64,000 nt of DNA from Enoplolaimus lenunculus (GCA_030248215.1 JASANG010001695.1:1-64000), one strand, 5' to 3'; positions 33,301-45,432 are shown, numbered from the stretch's first letter. The notes: a model not told the origin generated them from the sequence alone. Program-made: numbers and translations.

Positions 33301-35171
33301 TATTTTATATAATTGTGCTTCTTTCAACTTCTGGTAAAGTTGTCAGTAATATTAGTTAAAATTATTGTTATTAGCGTTTGCGGGGAATTTTTGTCATGTT
33401 GAGCGATGAGTAATCTTCAGTTGAGTTGGAAACACGATCTAGAATAAAAAAATGGTCCAAAAAGTCGGCTTGCAAAATTTTGAGCCTGCCCCCCAGATCA
33501 TTTGGGGGGCCCCAGGAAAACTGCCCCCCCAACAAAATTAGCTGCCCCCCAGGAAACTCCTGGGGACCCCCAGGAAACGCCCCCCGGCGGAAATTTTCAA
33601 GCTGTGGAGAAGCCAGTAAGCGATGACGATTCATGTACCAAAAAATTCTTCGACAATTTCGTTAGCCTGGTAATATATAGTAAGTATGTGATACGTGCTT
33701 GTCCGGTGTGTGCACATGCAATACAGTGCAGTACAATGTATAGTATGCTTGCCGGCAGCATACCGTCGGCACATATAGCCGACGACTGGGTAAAGCATTC
33801 GCTTATGTATCAACAGGCTTGAAGTTCGATTCCCGCTCTGTAGGCCTGCTTTTCCAGCTGCTTAGTTGCAACGTCTGATGTCCCGGTTTCTGCATAGACT
33901 GACATGTGGGATACGCGGTGATGAGCGCAACGGTAAGTTGCCGCGTTTTGACCACAATATCAGTCGAAAATAGGGTGGACGGTCAAGGTACGACCTTGTG
34001 GAAAATTGAGGCACGTAAGCAAGTGAGACATGTTTGTCCTGGTGTACATGCAATTGATGCAATGCACGGTGTATAGTATGATTACCGACAACAAGATTAC
34101 CAAAGGAGCCGTTGAAGAAAAGATAAAGGTGGACAAATGAAAGACAAAAATTAAAACCTAGAAAGATCAAAGAAACCAACAAAGAAGAATCTCCGATTTT
34201 TCAGCTGCTTAATATGAATTGACTAAAATCACGGCTTATATATACCTAGACTGACATGGGGGCTACGCCGTGAGCGCAATGATAAATTGTCGCACTTTTA
34301 AGCACGGTATCTAGTAGAACTATAGAATGGACGGTCAGGCGACGACCTTGATGAAAATAGGGGCATGTACACATGTGAGGCATAGTGCAGTGCACTGTAT
34401 GTATGCTAACCGGCAGCTTGCAGTCGACATATAATCAACGATAGCAGCAGCTGGAGAGGCGGGCTACGTGGCGCAGTGGTAGACCACTTTCCTCAGCATC
34501 CGAAGGCCGCTTGCTCAATCTACGCTTTGTAGGCCCATTTTTAAAGCTGCTTGGTTAAAAGCTTTGAAGTTACGATTCCTACCTTAAGTCAAGGTTGAGG
34601 AGATTTCACAACCAAGTAAGCATCAGTCAAAAGCTCCATTCATCAGCTTAATGGGGCTGAATCTTTAATTTAATCAAAATTTAATTTATAATGAAAATAT
34701 TGATTGTACAATCAAAGTACATTTTACATAGGCAACGCCGTTATGCCAGTGCAGCAATGCCCGCTTGTATCCAATAAATCCAAAATGAAACATCACAAAC
34801 CTTGCCGAATTTTGTTCCACCAACGTAACATTTATCACCAACGGTCCAATTGTCACCACTAGAACTGACGCTAGCCAAAGACTCGCGACCTGAAATACGA
34901 AGAAAAAGCAGCAATCCGATTTTATAATTGTTTGCTCGTACTTTAATAAATATTCAGTCTAAACTCATTGCGTAACTATAATCTACCGCATTCACGGTTC
35001 TATATCACCAGAAACATTAAACACTACAACTTTTGGCATCTTCACAATTCATAATAAACAATTTGATACAAACTTACTCATTGTTCTGCTGGACAATCCT
35101 GAACTGGTTGGTCTAGGCAGACCCGACTTTATGGACCTTGAAGGGCTGGTTGGCAATTGAGAATCAGTCAT
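9101..35171 (-). CDS. clip-1: CLIP-170-type microtubule plus-end tracking protein (17 exons)
   Basis: CLIP-family proteins bind growing microtubule plus ends in the cytoplasm through CAP-Gly domains that grip EEY/F tails of tubulin and EB proteins. Joined from 17 GT-AG exons: 35171-35078, 34889-34801, 32920-32781, 32281-32066, 31535-31386, 30643-29788, 21668-21591, 21308-21210, 20245-19937, 13444-13295, 12657-12600, 11966-11899, 11587-11520, 11376-11223, 10771-10704, 10223-10070, 9337-9101. The total is 2,988 nt (995 aa) with all phases matching. CAP-Gly 1 spans about residues 46-112 and CAP-Gly 2 about 182-247; both carry GKNDGS. A Ser-rich basic linker and a poly-Gln tract (476-489) follow, then coiled coil from about 540 to the end. 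The block EKDEHIEQLFREREMERAEM and DLTFRIEEE are close to CLIP-170/CLIP-190. I see no C-terminal zinc knuckle, so this form may lack the CAP-Gly-binding tail, or the gene continues by splicing at 9128. The 26-kb span comes from transposon-filled introns. Confidence 0.93.
9334..9555 (+). other. Acidic-tailed short ORF inside a CLIP intron, antisense
   Basis: 73 codons on the strand opposite CLIP, overlapping the edge of exon 17. The second half is a strongly biased Asp/Glu/Asn/Ser tail (DDDDDDEDNESSGDNDSN...) ending DEEDRL and a stop, looking like the C-terminus of a protein. The GAT microsatellite explains part of it. I recognise no domain; it may be a fragment of a mobile-element protein or chance. 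Confidence 0.3.
10070..10223 (-). CDS. clip-1: CLIP exon 16
   Basis: 154 nt, QIQKLTDQLSQRDLDVVAYR..., ends ELLTAERDAM. Acceptor TTTTAG, donor GTGAGT. Same length and phases as exon 14. Confidence 0.88.
10704..10771 (-). CDS. clip-1: CLIP exon 15
   Basis: 68 nt, ESKLAESSGATQDQVKMLDE..., acceptor TTCCAG, donor GTAAGT. Same length and phases (0 in, 2 out) as exon 13. Confidence 0.87.
11223..11376 (-). CDS. clip-1: CLIP exon 14
   Basis: 154 nt, coiled coil with DEVKSLTAERDKLSGEKQYL. Acceptor TTTTAG, donor GTAACA. Phase 2 in, 0 out. Confidence 0.88.
11520..11587 (-). CDS. clip-1: CLIP exon 13
   Basis: 68 nt, TAEILNLKSEIERLNATLEQ..., coiled coil. Acceptor TTTTAG, donor GTAAGT. Phase 0 in, 2 out. 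Confidence 0.88.
11899..11966 (-). CDS. clip-1: CLIP exon 12
   Basis: 68 nt encoding DATSQLDSIKDKLAKANEVE and KTQ, coiled coil. Acceptor TTCAG, donor GTGGGT. The 5' end of this exon and its acceptor are tandemly duplicated just upstream (12015 would be the alternative start), which would shift the frame by 49 nt if used. Confidence 0.85.
11940..12037. repeat. 49-bp tandem duplication spanning the exon 12 acceptor
   Basis: Two adjacent 49-bp copies, 11940-11988 and 11989-12037, differ at a few positions. The duplicated unit contains the first bases of CLIP exon 12 and its CAG acceptor, so the intron now has two acceptor-like sites 49 bp apart. Confidence 0.9.
12600..12657 (-). CDS. clip-1: CLIP exon 11
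   Basis: 58 nt encoding ASEIQEKEIELKNATGSNA plus the first base of Asp. Acceptor TTTTAG, donor GTATAG. Phase 0 in, phase 1 out. Confidence 0.83.
13295..13444 (-). CDS. clip-1: CLIP exon 10 (coiled coil)
   Basis: 50 codons, IRDLEESLDGVRKSENELRE..., heptad-like. Acceptor TTTTAG, donor GTATAT; the donor runs into an ATT microsatellite. Preceded by a 6.5-kb intron. Confidence 0.9.
13820..14210. repeat. Nested tandem repeats in CLIP intron 9
   Basis: A unit of about 165 bp starting GTGCCCAGTTGTAC occurs at about 13823 and 13991 with near identity. It is followed by about 2.5 copies of a 40-bp unit with core CATAGCCAAAGCCTTAATTT starting near 14104; variants of this short unit also end the first long unit. 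Confidence 0.85.
14560..14700. other. CpG-rich palindromic patch
   Basis: Unusually CpG-dense for this AT-rich intron, with CGGACG/CGTCCG forming a tight hairpin and a second related block (CCGGCGTCTGGCGCG) 40 bp on. Possibly the remnant of a GC-rich inverted-repeat element; no target duplication seen. Confidence 0.45.
15524..15946 (-). mobile_element. TA-flanked MITE, family B, full copy
   Basis: 423 bp bounded by TA on both sides. Terminal inverted repeats are CTGTAGTGACCCGAATAAGA and its reverse complement with one difference. Orientation is opposite to the copy at 25968. TA duplication and TIR suggest a Tc1/mariner-type non-autonomous element. No coding capacity. Confidence 0.85.
16934..17100. 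mobile_element. Foldback MITE, family E (GTAGCC ends)
   Basis: Starts GCCCGTAGCC and ends GCTGGCTACAGGC, its inverted form, with internal C- and G-runs and a block TTTTCAACCTTGCTTGTAA shared with other copies at 43.7, 45.5, 47.8, 58.1 and 61.4 kb. Confidence 0.7.
17274..17669. mobile_element. hAT-like MITE with 8-bp target duplication
   Basis: 396 bp flanked by perfect 8-bp duplications GAACCTTC (17266-17273 and 17670-17677). Ends are CAGGGATCGG and its near-inverse CGGTCCCTG. The subterminal regions are full of CCGG and ATCCGGTTCCGG motifs. CAGGG ends and 8-bp duplications are hallmarks of hAT elements; no transposase is present. Confidence 0.88.
18010..18110. repeat. Degenerate TTAGGC tract
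   Basis: Short run of GGCTTAGGCT, TTTAGGTTTAGGAACACG and GCCTAAGCTTAAA, similar to the interior of the telomere-motif element family found further right. Termini not recognised. Confidence 0.5.
18903..18960. repeat. ACT/ACC microsatellite
   Basis: Imperfect run of ACT and ACC triplets; it produces spurious valine-rich frames on the minus strand. Confidence 0.9.
19937..20245 (-). CDS. clip-1: CLIP exon 9 (coiled coil)
   Basis: 103 codons of highly charged helix (ERKRLEDALEEERKRTDDL then TFRIEEE), then a Lys/Thr/Ser-rich hinge ending DSGKK. Acceptor TTTCAG, donor GTGAGC, phase 0 both ends. Confidence 0.92.
21210..21308 (-). CDS. clip-1: CLIP exon 8 (start of coiled coil)
   Basis: 33 codons containing EKDEHIEQLFREREMERAEM, a block highly similar to the start of the CLIP-170/CLIP-190 rod. 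Acceptor TTATAG, donor GTTAGC, phase 0 both ends. Confidence 0.92.
21591..21668 (-). CDS. clip-1: CLIP exon 7
   Basis: 26 codons (RPGLRASPLGDNDSPLPFSA...), phase 0 both ends, acceptor TTTTAG, donor GTAAAA. Separated from exon 6 by about 8.1 kb of transposon-rich intron. A further symmetric exon within that intron cannot be excluded, but I see none. Confidence 0.8.
21743..21869. mobile_element. Short foldback element (GTCGTG ends)
   Basis: 127 bp; the left arm TATATGTCGTGCCCCAAACA continues through GCTATTT and is matched by an inverted right arm with two or three differences. The middle contains further CAGCTGTT palindromes. The TATGTCGT start resembles family G at 46.6 and 63.1 kb. Confidence 0.75.
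22068..22135. repeat. Double palindrome
   Basis: An 18-bp perfect inverted repeat (TAGCCCAAGTCGTAATTC and its complement) encloses a second perfect palindrome AGCCCAATTTCGAATTGGGCT-type centre. It is preceded by TTATGTCG, again like family G ends. Confidence 0.75.
22621..23046. mobile_element. hAT-like MITE (TAGGGATGTGCCGAT ends)
   Basis: 426 bp with inverted ends TAGGGATGTGCCGAT / ATCGGCACATCCCTA. Flanking 8-mers ATCATTGT and ATCATTGC match at 7 of 8. Both subterminal regions are built of GCCGATGCCGAT repeats in inverse orientation. Non-autonomous. Confidence 0.85.
23264..23381. mobile_element. Truncated TA-flanked MITE, family A
   Basis: Begins CAATGCAAAAAATGGTGAGT after TA and ends GTTTTGCAGTG; shorter than the 198-208 bp full copies at 38044 and 47011, lacking much of the middle. 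Confidence 0.65.
24403..24525 (-). mobile_element. Fragment of dispersed repeat family I
   Basis: Contains GGTGATATGTGCTACACATA and TTTGAGAATATGGGC in the opposite orientation to copies at 45232, 50424 and 60437. Confidence 0.5.
24589..24823. mobile_element. hAT-like MITE (CAGGGTGCAACCGG ends)
   Basis: 235 bp; ends CAGGGTGCAACCGGAATT and its exact inverse. Flanks ACCAGTGC and ATCAGTGC match at 7 of 8. The interior carries six or more ACCGGAACCGGAA motifs. Non-autonomous. Confidence 0.87.
25187..25412. repeat. GTTT-based minisatellite
   Basis: About 225 bp of GTTTGTTTGTTTATCTGTTT-type units. Two overlapping Phe/Leu/Cys-rich frames here are artefacts of the repeat. Confidence 0.9.
25968..26389 (+). 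mobile_element. TA-flanked MITE, family B, full copy
   Basis: 422 bp between TA duplications; ends CTGTAGTGACCCGAATAAGA and CTTATTCGGGTCATTACAG. Alignable along its full length with 57187-57605 and, inverted, with 15524-15946. Confidence 0.88.
26671..26930. repeat. Degenerate telomere-like CCTAAG tract
   Basis: Repeated CCTAAG, CCTAAACG and GAGCCTAAGGCTA blocks, in two halves that partly duplicate one another (CACCTGAGCCTAAGGCTA occurs at about 26715 and 26840). Similar in content to the family at 41-45 kb, but ends not identified. Confidence 0.55.
28417..28567. mobile_element. Possible GGCGGATC-ended element
   Basis: Left end GGGCGGATCGAT and right end GAATCCGCCTC are roughly inverse, with a G-run inside. 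Resembles the better-defined element at 56538 but has no clear target duplication. Confidence 0.35.
29266..29477. mobile_element. Inverted-repeat element (CTGGCRTTTCGCT ends)
   Basis: Left arm CGCTGGCATTTCGCTAG and right arm ACCAGCGAAACGCCAGTG are inverted copies with few differences, about 210 bp apart. Non-coding. Target duplication unclear. Confidence 0.5.
29788..30643 (-). CDS. clip-1: CLIP exon 6 (end of CAP-Gly 2, Ser-rich linker, poly-Q)
   Basis: The longest exon (856 nt). It starts with YFKCRANYGLFAPLAKVV, the end of CAP-Gly 2, followed by a Ser/Arg-rich basic region of the kind that strengthens microtubule binding in CLIPs, Pro-rich SPRP/PLSP motifs and a KQ7KQ6R poly-Gln tract. The Gln tract is coded by CAA/CAG and is likely length-variable. 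Donor GTTTGT. Confidence 0.92.
31386..31535 (-). CDS. clip-1: CLIP exon 5 (core of CAP-Gly 2)
   Basis: Encodes IGDRVIVNGSKRGTIRYIG, FVGVELESAIGKNDGSKYGT, a complete second CAP-Gly core. Acceptor TTGTAG, donor GTAAGC. Phase 2 on both sides. Confidence 0.93.
32066..32281 (-). CDS. clip-1: CLIP exon 4 (linker between CAP-Gly domains)
   Basis: Acceptor TTTCAG, donor GTGAGT. Completes CAP-Gly 1 (RFEKLYRRRLV) and encodes a low-complexity Ser/Thr/Ala linker ending PENAAG. Phase 2 on both sides. Confidence 0.88.
32781..32920 (-). CDS. clip-1: CLIP exon 3 (core of CAP-Gly 1)
   Basis: Encodes VAFIGETKFAKGEWVGVILD, then GKNDGS and YFQCQPNHGLFC, the tubulin-tail binding core. Acceptor TTTAAG, donor GTGATT. 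The Arg codon CG|G is split across the next intron. Confidence 0.93.
32965..32980. repeat. Poly-G run (16 G)
   Basis: Homopolymer in the intron between CLIP exons 2 and 3; its length is likely unreliable in an assembly. Confidence 0.8.
33485..33600. repeat. G/C-run minisatellite with CCCAGGAAA units
   Basis: CCCAGGAAA recurs four times, each followed within a few bases by a long C-run, and the reverse G-run is also present, so single strands can fold strongly. Located in the intron between CLIP exons 2 and 3. Confidence 0.65.
33695..34620 (+). repeat. Tandem array of a composite tRNA-like (SINE-like) repeat
   Basis: Three diverged units follow one another. The ordered blocks are: TGCAATACAGTGCAG.. 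/ TATGCTnnCCGGCAGC, a tRNA-like segment (GGGCTACGTGGCGCAGTGG at 34461 with an A-box-like TGGCGCAGTGG; GTTCGATTCCCGC as B box at 33826), TTTCCAGCTGCTTA, CTAGACTGACATG and a second tRNA-5'-like block GGGCTACGCCGTGAGCGCAA (34258). A further copy lies in reverse at 55.7-56.0 kb. Consistent with a Pol III-type SINE amplified partly in tandem; not a functional tRNA. Confidence 0.6.
34801..34889 (-). CDS. clip-1: CLIP exon 2 (start of CAP-Gly 1)
   Basis: Acceptor TTTCAG, donor GTTTGT. Encodes a Ser-rich stretch and DNWTVGDKCYVGGTKFGK, the first beta strands of CAP-Gly domain 1. Phase 1 in, phase 0 out. Confidence 0.9.
35078..35171 (-). CDS. clip-1: CLIP exon 1 (start codon)
   Basis: Begins with ATG at 35171 and encodes a Ser/Pro/Arg-rich N-terminus (MTDSQLPTSPSRSIKSG...). 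Donor GTAAGT follows directly. The Ser/Pro/Arg-rich lead into the first CAP-Gly domain is usual for CLIPs. An upstream noncoding exon or a trans-spliced leader cannot be excluded; no acceptor AG sits immediately before the ATG. Confidence 0.85.
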
Positions 35172-36174
35172 TGTGTAAAATATTTACCAAATAGCGGTTT
35201 TGGACGAAGGAAACTCACTGATGATGAAAAACGAAAATATACGTCAATAAAACAAAATGTTAAAAAATTCTCAAATATCCAACAAGCGGCAAATAGTATT
35301 TCTTTCTATCCATCAGCCACATGTTACAAATTGAAAGCAAAGAACCATATACAAATGACTTCAAATAGTTGTCACTTAGTCGAAAACGATTAGTTGTGTC
35401 CGCATTGGCTTCATACGATTGACTCAACAGTAATTTTGCAATGTTTTCTTTGCGAAAACACAACAATGTTGTTTTAATTATAACAAACTAGCTACGTATT
35501 TATTGTTTGTTTTACACCTTAGTAACACATACCAATAATTTTTCTGTGAAAAGATTTCTAACACGTGTATAAACATTGCTCCATGGTTATACTTCCTAAA
35601 ATTTTTCGTTTTAACGAATAAAAAACACAGTTAGAAGTAAAAATAAGCGTTTGCAATTTTGTATTTGAATAGATAGAGCTTTCAGGGGCCCATTATTAAT
35701 CTGGAATATAAATTCTAACCGTTTTGCGGTAACCAGACACGCTGATTAAAAATATGCGCATAATATCAAGTTCGCATGTCGAATTCGAGCGGTATGCCGT
35801 GACATCCACCAGTGTGGACGTTGCCCTGACACGCGGAATAAGAACGTCACGAATAAATTTTATTGTTGTATATCATAAAGTACGGCCTTTCACTTTTAAA
35901 TGCTAGCAGTAGATTTGAACATATATTAACTCAAAACAGCTCACGTATTTGTTGTCAACTTTATGTTTTCACGACCTCCACATCGAGAACTGATTTAGGT
36001 GATTGTTATACATTTTCTCACTTGCGTACAATCGTGCAATCATTTTTAGTATTGCAGGCCAGACATATATGTAGGCGTAGAGAAAACGTACGAACAACCA
36101 TCAATCAATGTATTGCATGCATCGGCCAATGTTTTAGGGGAGCAGCAGCAGTTTTAACGAATTCCTAAAGCCTG

Positions 36175-36290
36175 ATAGCCTAAGCTTAAGGCCTAAGCGT
36201 TGCATAGTGTGTTCCGAAGCCTAAAAGCCTCAAAGAATGTAATCTAAAATCTAAACCTACTCTGTTACAGACCCATAGGGCCCATGCTAC
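36175..36290. repeat. Degenerate telomere-motif repeat
   Basis: CCTAAGC/CCTAAAAGCC units followed by the ACCTACTCTGTTACAG block typical of the right end of the telomere-motif element family. Left end not recognised. Confidence 0.5.
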
Positions 36291-37892
36291 CTTTAGGGTC
36301 GTTTAAGTTTCGTGCGGGCCTGAAAACTGGTAGATTAAGATTTTAGCCGGTTTTCAGTTCGGTATACTTAGAAGTAAAATCTACGTGGAAGTTTTTGTTT
36401 TAGCGTTTTAGCTGCGCTGCTTTGTTTATCCATACGGTCGTCTATCTTCCTATCGATTACCGATAAGCTTCACCTCTGACACTTGTAAAGCAATGATTGC
36501 TCTGAACGAGCAAATTGTTTCTTCACTTTATTAATCTTGGTCTATGGTATATGACAAACGACAAGCAGGCCAACAACGCGTTGTTGTAGACGCATGAAAA
36601 ATTGTCCAGTTGTGTGTAGGGACCAATGTTTTAACAAATTTATCAGGAAGAGATGATAACAGTAGTCTCCTTGCAGAACCCAAGGTCAACACAGACTCCT
36701 TGCTTACAGCATTTTTGCTTCTGAGTATGAGCAGTGCATATATATGCAGTTACACTATTAATGGTGCTAGTACCGAGTGTTTGTTTTAGAAGACACTGCG
36801 AGTAAAAGAAATTAAAAATATTTGACGCGCCGCGTGTACAAATCAATTTTCAAAATTGTTACAAATAACTGCGACGACATTCTGCATTTGGACGTAGGTC
36901 GTTCTACGGCTTTTTCATCGAGCTGCTTCCGAGATTAGCATCATAAGATTCAGGTATACTTTATAATTTTTCAAACATTTTTTCTGCACACGTGCCTGAG
37001 TCTACCATTTTACATTTTGAAGCACAAAGTAACCGGTTCCTACTGATAAATGCTAATAAAAGGATCGATCATTTTTCTTCCGTGTTTTTTTCGTTTTCAA
37101 CTCCGCAATCATCCAGTCTCTGCCATGCCTGCGTGTGACTGAAACATTACATTCGGTGCGAATTTGAATATATTTTCATATTTTCAATATGTCGACCAAC
37201 AAGTACCAATAAAAACAATACATCCGTACTTTACAATGAATACTTGTCACAATTCTTGAAATTTCAGTTTTTATGGTCACAAATATTTCAAAATCCATTC
37301 ATTTTTTTTTATTCATTTCTTGAAATAAAAGTACTTACTTCAATTCTCTGTTTTTTGTCACTTTTGCTTCAAATTTCTTTAAATTCAAGTGTATACTTAA
37401 TAGTCTTTAAAGTATTTTGCACATTGTTTATATCCAGGTATTACATTTGGCAACGGGTTCGAGAGTTTATTTTTATAAAACGGAATAAATTTATCACGGC
37501 CGATGTGTGACGTGGCTCCCTCGTACGGATGGCCGAGGCCGACATAAAAGTTAACGAGGCCGCGTGACATGTTTCATTATGACCTTAGGCAATCCACTGC
37601 GGCGCTTCTTGCTGTTCACCGAGGTCGGACGTCAACAAATTTTCTCGGCACCGGAACCTAAAACTTAATAAGAAACGCAAAAAATTAAAAAACTTGAAAA
37701 ATTGTTCGAAAGTTTACAAACAAGCCCATAGTAGACAACACAAATTTTATAGAAACGCGAAAAATTCTCGCATCGAATTTGACTGAACGTTGAACAAAAA
37801 TTCATGGCTTTATCTGGAGCCAGATGGTGATTTTCTTTCACAGCCAAAATCGTCCTGTTATATATATACCAAGTCTTTACTATTAGAATTGC

Positions 37893-38311
37893 GGCCCATG
37901 TATAGAACAGGGCCGGATCGTTTATCGGCGGGGCTGTAATAGAGTTAGTTTAAGCTTTTGACTTACTTTTTGTTAGGCTTAGGCTTTTAGACGTAATCTT
38001 ATGCTTAGTAATAGGCTCATCCTTATGCTTAGGCTTAGGCTTACACTGCAAAAAATGGTGAGTCAAATTGACTCTCTCCGAAATAGGCTCTACGGGACTA
38101 CACAAACTGAGTCATATTCGACTCCGCCAGAGTCAAATTCAACACACTAAGTTGCACGTTTGACTCTGGTGGAGTCGAATTTGACTCAGTTTGTGTTGTC
38201 CCGTAGAGCTTATTTCGGAGATAGTCAATTTGACTCAGTATTTTTACAGTGTAGATTTAGGCTTAGGAATATGCTTATACTACTGTTCCGGCACTCTTCT
38301 ATACATGGGCC
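37893..38311. mobile_element. Telomere-motif inverted-repeat element (family T), with nested MITE
   Basis: Inverted ends GGCCCATGTATAGAACAGGG and CTTCTATACATGGGCC. The interior is degenerate TTAGGC (GTTAGGCTTAGGCTTTTAG etc.), the nematode telomere unit. It is split by the family A MITE at 38044-38251; without that insert the element is about 210 bp. Confidence 0.75.
38044..38251. mobile_element. TA-flanked hairpin MITE, family A, full copy
   Basis: 208 bp, TA on each side, ends CACTGCAAAAAATGGTGAGT and ACTCAGTATTTTTACAGTG. Nearly the whole element is one long inverted repeat containing several GAGTCAAATTTGACTC-like palindromes. Inserted inside a family T element, so it is younger than that copy. 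Confidence 0.85.
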
Positions 38312-39180
38312 AAAATTGTGGTGTAGCGGCATTGCATATATGCTTTGCGGTTAATAGACTTTAAGCTTGTGAGCTAGAACCTGCACTAAGTTATACGGAC
38401 TAAAAAATTCAACGGTCTTTTCAAATAGCAGTCCTACATCAGCATAAGACCAATGCCTAGGAATGTGAAACGACTGATAGCAAGGCTTGGTGCTTGTGTC
38501 CATGGGCGTAGGTAGGACCTTCAATTTACGGGCCACATAAATACTACAAATTGTATAGTTTGTTAGCGTGAGAAAATAAATTTTGGTACATATACCGCTA
38601 AAAAATGTAAATTTAGTTAAAACATAGGCAAACAACTAGTGTGCGGTAATGAAACTGAAACGCACTTGTTTGTCGGAATGAAGCACATAGGAGATCACAG
38701 TTTCAATTTATTCAAAAATGAATTTTTCACAGGACTATTGGGGGTGGTATGGCCCCTTAGCCCCCCTGGGTACGCCTTTGCTTGTGTCTTTGTGGTAAAA
38801 TGCACGTACCTTGAAAACCAATAGAAAAGCTACATTCAATTCTTTTCGATTTCATTTTGACATAATCCGTTGTGGTGTATGGACCCATGATACCGCAACA
38901 AAGCTTCAGACGTCACGTGGGTCGTGCTCCGGGTCCATTAACTTCCGTTTAAAAAATATACTAGTCAAAATGGTTGCAGCATTTACAACCCCAATATCTT
39001 ACTAATTTGCATACCACGGACGTATAAAAACCTCGACTGGAACGCTGCTCAAAATACGTATGTGGGGCGTTTCAGCTTTAATAATAATAGTAATAATAAT
39101 ATATAGTACTGACAAATTGCAAAAAATATAACGAATTTACAGATTTTTAATATTTTGAATCAAAGAATTTTTCAACAAAT

Positions 39181-43707
<4,527 letters not shown>

Positions 43708-43716
43708 AAAATTACA

Positions 43717-43722
43717 AATAAA
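43717..43722 (+). terminator. Poly(A) signal AATAAA of collagen gene
   Basis: AATAAA 10 bp after the stop codon. This would give a very short 3' UTR, as is common in nematodes. Confidence 0.65.
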
Positions 43723-43741
43723 TTGTGGACCTTATGATATG

Positions 43742-43937
43742 AGCGTAGTCAGAGCAGGCTATTAGTGTCGCGGCTCAGTCCCGTAATTAGTTCACCTCGG
43801 AGGACTAACATTTTTTAGAAAGGGCATGCAAAGGTTTTTGATGACTTTTATACAAGGACGGTTGAAAATTTTTTAGAAGGGGTGGCCAAAATCGTTCCAA
43901 TGGATGGGCTCAGCCACCTTGGCTCCCTGGCTACGAA
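43742..43937. mobile_element. Diverged family E foldback element
   Basis: GCGTAGTCAGAGCAGG at the left against CCTGGCTACG at the right; shares the GAAAATTTTTTAGAAGGGG block with other family E copies. Lies just past the collagen poly(A) signal. Confidence 0.5.
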
Positions 43938-44124
43938 CCTGTCATGGTTTCCTCCGATGGTAATGGTTTAAAACTGTATTTTGGTCCATAAATATGCATT
44001 ATCAAATGCCATTAAGGTACAAATTACAAAAAATATATTTGGCGTGGTCGTCATCAAACCAAAATCCTGATTACACCGATTGCTTAAAATACTGTCTTTT
44101 TGTTTAATATTTGGAAAATTTTTT

Positions 44125-44295
44125 ATCAGGGGCGGAACTTTTTTCTGTGGGACTCTTTGGAATGCGCTCGTTCTTACGCTTAGGCTTAGGCTTAGGAATA
44201 CGCTCATTCTTGCGTTTAGGCTTAGGCCTAGGCTTAAGATTAGGCTTAGAAGTATGCTTATAATACTGTTCCGCACCGGTTCTTTTTACATTGGT
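44125..44295. mobile_element. Telomere-motif element, family T
   Basis: GGGGCGGAACTTTTTTCTGT at the left, ATAATACTGTTCCGCACCGG at the right, interior with TTAGGCTTAGGCTTAGG and GTTTAGGCTTAGGCCTAGG. Confidence 0.7.
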
Positions 44296-44480
44296 CCCTT
44301 TTTCGAAAACTAAAACACTTTAAAACGAAAATTGTTGCATTTGTAGTTAATATTTAAAGCATAAAATACTTTTTTTGTATTATTGATCTGGTAATAACCG
44401 ATGTCATAAGTTTTCTGTGCGAGCGATAACGTTGCCTGACCTCTGCATATTATTATACAGCCTGTAAAAGTACCTTTTTT

Positions 44481-44739
44481 GGCCCATAAATACAACAGGA
44501 CCGGAACAGTAGTGTAAACATATTCCTAAACCTAAACCTAAGCCTAAGCGTAACGATGAGCCTATTCCTAAAGCCCAAACCTAAGCCTAAGCCTAAGCCT
44601 GAGCGTAACGATGAGCCTATTCCTAAAGCCTGAACCTAAGCCTAAGCCTAAGCCTAAGCAAAAAGTTAGTCTAAAGCTTAACCTAACACTATTACAGCCC
44701 TGCAGCAAAACGTTCCGGTCCAGTTCTGAACATGAGTCC
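44481..44739. mobile_element. Telomere-motif element, family T, clear copy
   Basis: Left GGCCCATAAATACAACAGG then ACCGGAACAGTAG; right CGTTCCGGTCCAGTTCTGAA. The interior is mostly CCTAAG units in two sub-blocks, each ending GCGTAACGATGAGCCTATTC, so the interior itself is duplicated. One of the best-preserved telomere-like tracts here. Confidence 0.8.
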
Positions 44740-44963
44740 TTTTCCGAAACGTTTCAAAAATTTCAGGGATATATCTCTGATTCCCTTTCGTGTCTACATC
44801 CCAAAATGATTTAGGTTTATTTTAGTTTGTAGTGTGGTGCAATTTTTTGACCAATGAAAACTTTACCAAAATTTAGCTATTAATCTTTACTATTGTGGTC
44901 GGCAATTTTACGAAATAAAAGTTAAAAATTTGAAATCACGAGTGCCACGGTATACAGCTCTCA

Positions 44964-45179
44964 GGGTCAATATAAAGAACAGGGGCAGAACAGTATTATA
45001 AACATATTCTTAAGCCTAAAGCTTAAGCGTTAAGCCTAACCCTAAGCGTAAGAATGAGCATATTCCTAAGCCTAATAAGCCCATAAGCCTAAGCCGAGCA
45101 AAAAAATACGTGTAAAGCTTAAGCTTACTCTTTTCTAGTCGCACAGAAAAACTTTCCGCCCCTGATCCTTACATGGGCC
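44964..45179. mobile_element. Telomere-motif element, family T
   Basis: Left AATATAAAGAACAGGGGC; right CTTTCCGCCCCTGATCCTTA then CATGGGCC. CCTAAGC-rich interior. Confidence 0.7.
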
Positions 45180-45231
45180 GTTCTTAGCAAGGCGAATGGC
45201 TATATATGTCCTTATATGCAGCCACGAGCTA

Positions 45232-45432
45232 TGCCCATTTTGTCAAATATGTGTAGCACATATCACCAGTTGTTGACAGGTCTTGTAACTTTCGAATCAG
45301 TAAATGGCGAACTTCAAATTTATCGCATATTTTGCATTCCTTTGCCCTACCTCTGTGCAAATTTAAGATCCGCTATTGCAGGAGTTCGTGAGTTTGAAAA
45401 CCTATCTTAAACTGGTATTAGGTGCAATACAA
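45232..45432 (+). mobile_element. Dispersed repeat family I
   Basis: Starts CCCATTTTGTCAAATATGTG, TAGCACATATCACCAGTTG; ends AACTGGTATTAGGTGCAAT, an imperfect inverse of the start. Similar copies at 50424 and 60437. Confidence 0.65.

Larger units (their letters stand above)
35172..39180. promoter_or_regulatory. Divergent intergenic region between CLIP and collagen
   Basis: Four kb separating the two start codons, which point away from each other, so both promoters must lie here unless distant noncoding exons exist. I see no convincing conserved regulatory motif. It contains telomere-motif repeats at 36175-36260 and 37893-38311, the latter hosting a nested MITE. A TATA-like ATATATAGT lies about 75 bp upstream of the collagen ATG. 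Confidence 0.45.

Noticed and set aside
34461-34535. tRNA gene
   Set aside because: A and B boxes are present but acceptor and anticodon stems do not pair well and the segment recurs with flanking blocks, so it is a SINE-like repeat.
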